Assembly: GCF_019112545.1 (NCBI RefSeq)
Contig: NW_025064880.1
Location: forward strand, 1,747,477 to 1,811,476
DNA length: 64,000 nt
Direction of reading: 5' to 3'
Origin: Guyanagaster necrorhizus
Lineage: Eukaryota; Basidiomycota; Agaricomycetes; Agaricales; Physalacriaceae
This document shows, piece after piece, positions 62,091 through 64,000 of the stretch. The notes below the pieces were generated by a model. That model searched no databases. It was not told where the DNA came from and saw only the letters and a program-made list of their open reading frames with translations. The stretch's first letter is position 1. Each line of letters begins with the position of its first letter. The translations under genes were made by a program, and so were the position numbers.

Positions 62091-62868
62091 CACGATAAGG
62101 GACGAGAAGTCCTATCAAAAGAAGCAGACTGCGCTGCTTAAGTAGTGCAAGTACACAATCGGGCAGAATTTGACGTACTGGGCTTATCTGGGTCTTCTTA
62201 GTAGAGCCACGCTGAACCAAGCTGATAGCAGCTCCGCCGCGCTTCCGGTCCGCCAAGAGAGCTAAGGTTGTGTACGATTTTCGTCGTTGACTTTTAATGT
62301 TCAAAGTCAAAGTCGCATAGAAGCCAGCCACCTCAGTAAGAGTAGAATATCTAGAGTCAGTATAGCACAGTTGTTGCACTTAGGGCGCTCTCCGGACAAA
62401 CGGCTAGCCATGGTGTTGCTACTAGGATCACGTAGCACTCGGAGGTACGAACTGTTCCATCGTCGATCAAGTTTCTATTTCGAATTTCGAATTTCAATTG
62501 CAACGGTCGCAATCTTTTAACTATGCCTCCGCGGTCTACTTACATCGGCGATTCCTTCAGATCCTAATAGCTGCATACGACATGTATTATGGAAGTTTGT
62601 CCCAGCAAATTGACAGTGGCAGCCCTTTGACATCTAACTTCGATCCCCATACTACATCACGGCGGATTGCCACGCAACGCTCGGATATTTATTCCTATCT
62701 CAGTGAAAAATGCCGGTATGCACAAATGACTATTGATTGGAAAATCATTTGGTGATAACAGATAGGGCATATTAACGCCCTTATCTTGTACTCATGCTTG
62801 ACCTATTATGATAACGCTAAAAACAATACTACCTATCGTGCACCCAAGGGACTTGTCTCCAGTACAAC
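62091..62868. promoter_or_regulatory. Divergent OPT / ureohydrolase promoter region
   Basis: A 778-bp spacer between divergent start codons. No certain GATA-factor cluster or TATA box could be established by eye, though GATA sequences occur near 62089-62097 and 62755-62765. No further gene is visible. Confidence 0.4.
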
Positions 62869-64000
62869 ATGTCGAACCCATTCAAGTTAGCATTCTTGCT
62901 CTTGTCATCGGCTGCAGTACTGCCCACGAGCGCCCACCAACACCAGCACCCTTTCCAAAGTCTACAACAAGACCCGGTGGACATTAGCAAGGAGCCATGG
63001 ACATCACGATATGGCGCTCAAGAAGACCTAGGCTACACTGGCCCTCTGAGCTTCTCGCACTTCCCCTATACGCGCTGCCTGGAAGACCCATCTCAGTTGT
63101 TCGATATCGCGATCATTGGCTTCCCGTTTGATACGACCACCTCATATCGACCTGGTACGCACACCACCCAGCCATCAGAGATCACCGCTAAACACCCCAC
63201 AAGGAGCGCGATTTGGCCCTTTTGCCATTCGCTCAGGCTCCAGAAGACAGCGAGCTCGTGGATATACCTTGACGTGGGGGACGAGCCCGTACGACCTTGG
63301 AGCGGGGTTGCATGATTGTGGGGATGTAAGTGCATTTGCACGCCCATCTTCTTTGGATGAATGTTTAATGTTGTCCTCAAGGTCCCTCTCTCGGCCTACG
63401 ATAATGCAAAAGCTCTCGACCAGATGGAAGCTGCGTACACTACTTTACTTTCGCGACCTGTCTTGGGCGGCACCAACGAGGCATATAAATCCCAAGTGGC
63501 TGCTATCTCATTGGACGGAAAGGAACATCCGCGGATTGTGACCTTAGGCGGAGATCACACAATCGTACGATTTCAATAACCATTATCTCCATATCCCTCC
63601 CCACAATCTGATAGATTCTGTAAAGGTTCTGCCGATCTTGCGGTCCCTGAACAAAGTCTACGGTCCGGTATCTGTGAGTGCTATCGCGCCTACGCTCTTC
63701 TGGATTTTCAATAATCTCCCCTAGGTAATCCACTTCGATGCTCATCTCGATACGTGGCCACCTAGCGGCACGACCGACCAAGAACGTATAACTCATGGCA
63801 CCTTCTTCGCTGTTGCCGCTGAGGAAAATCTCATGTCCAACACCAGTATCCACGCAGGCATTCGGTGCAAAATGGCTGTGAGTCTCGAGCTCGGGGATTG
63901 AAATATCTGCTAAGTGGCTGATGTATTTCCGTATACACAGGGCATTCAAGACGTAGAGCATGACGACGCTGTTGGGTTCCAGGTCATCAGCACCGACGAT
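62869..64000 (+). CDS. Secreted agmatinase/arginase-family ureohydrolase (5' part)
   Basis: Binuclear-manganese ureohydrolase; in fungi this clade is usually called agmatinase (agmatine to putrescine and urea), but guanidino-acid substrates are possible. Exons visible: 62869..63154, 63204..63325, 63382..63564, 63626..63673, 63725..63877, 63941..64000; the gene continues past the window. It starts with a signal peptide (FKLAFLLLSSAAVLPTSA). Motifs: IIGFPFDTTTSYRPGARFGP, LHDCGDVP, the first metal ligand His in TLGGDHTIVLP, the Asp-His-Asp metal set in HFDAHLDTW, then HGTFFAVAAEE and HAGIR. The last metal-binding motif (IDxDxxDPA-like) would lie beyond the edge. Divergent from the oligopeptide transporter. 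Confidence 0.88.

Overview
The window looks like nuclear DNA of a filamentous basidiomycete, most likely an Agaricomycete. The genes are dense and cut by many 42-75 nt GT-AG introns. The proteins include a UBR1 N-recognin, a Sky1/SRPK kinase, a Knr4/Smi1 regulator, an Msc7-type aldehyde dehydrogenase, an Eaf1/Vid21 NuA4 subunit, a membrane-anchored GH5 glucanase, a fungal OPT transporter and an Agaricomycete-style F-box/LRR protein. Exon joins were chosen by eye so that reading frame, splice sites and conserved family residues agree. Every multi-exon model given as complete sums to a whole number of codons.

Layout. 0.2-5.9 kb: UBR1 (-). 6.4-8.4 kb: SRPK kinase (+), divergent from UBR1. 8.4-10.3 kb: spacer with a relic of a sugar transporter. 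10.3-11.6 kb: twinfilin (-), divergent from a Pep7/rabenosyn-like FYVE protein (+, 12.1-14.7 kb). 14.9-16.8 kb: mitochondrial succinyl-CoA:3-ketoacid CoA-transferase (-), tail to tail with it. 16.8-19.5 kb: spacer with a decayed coding-like tract. 19.5-33.1 kb: four + strand genes in a row, Knr4/Smi1, Msc7-type ALDH, Eaf1 and the GH5 glucanase. 33.4-33.7 kb: a three-exon, 73-residue protein resembling the mitochondrial ATPase inhibitor (-). 34.2-34.7 kb: a broken NmrA-like gene. 34.7-51.3 kb: gene-poor DNA holding one uncharacterised 382-residue gene (42.3-43.4 kb) and an intron-containing tRNA-Ile(UAU) at 48.1 kb with a tRNA half-copy beside it. 51.3-52.9 kb: glutathione reductase (+). 54.2-55.5 kb: casein kinase 1 (-). 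56.6-58.4 kb: F-box protein (+). 58.6-62.1 kb: a 23-exon oligopeptide transporter (-), divergent from a secreted agmatinase/arginase-like enzyme (+) that runs off the right edge.

The genes are mostly housekeeping or regulatory and show no operon-like logic. The one suggestive pairing is the peptide transporter and the secreted ureohydrolase around one short divergent promoter, which could serve nitrogen acquisition. I found no convincing new multi-gene system. The most notable points are at the gene-structure level: a 5-nt microexon in the aldehyde dehydrogenase, two 15-nt microexons in the OPT gene, a hidden 20-nt terminal exon in glutathione reductase, frame-preserving introns in two regulators, a small gene missed by ORF length filters, and three decayed genes.
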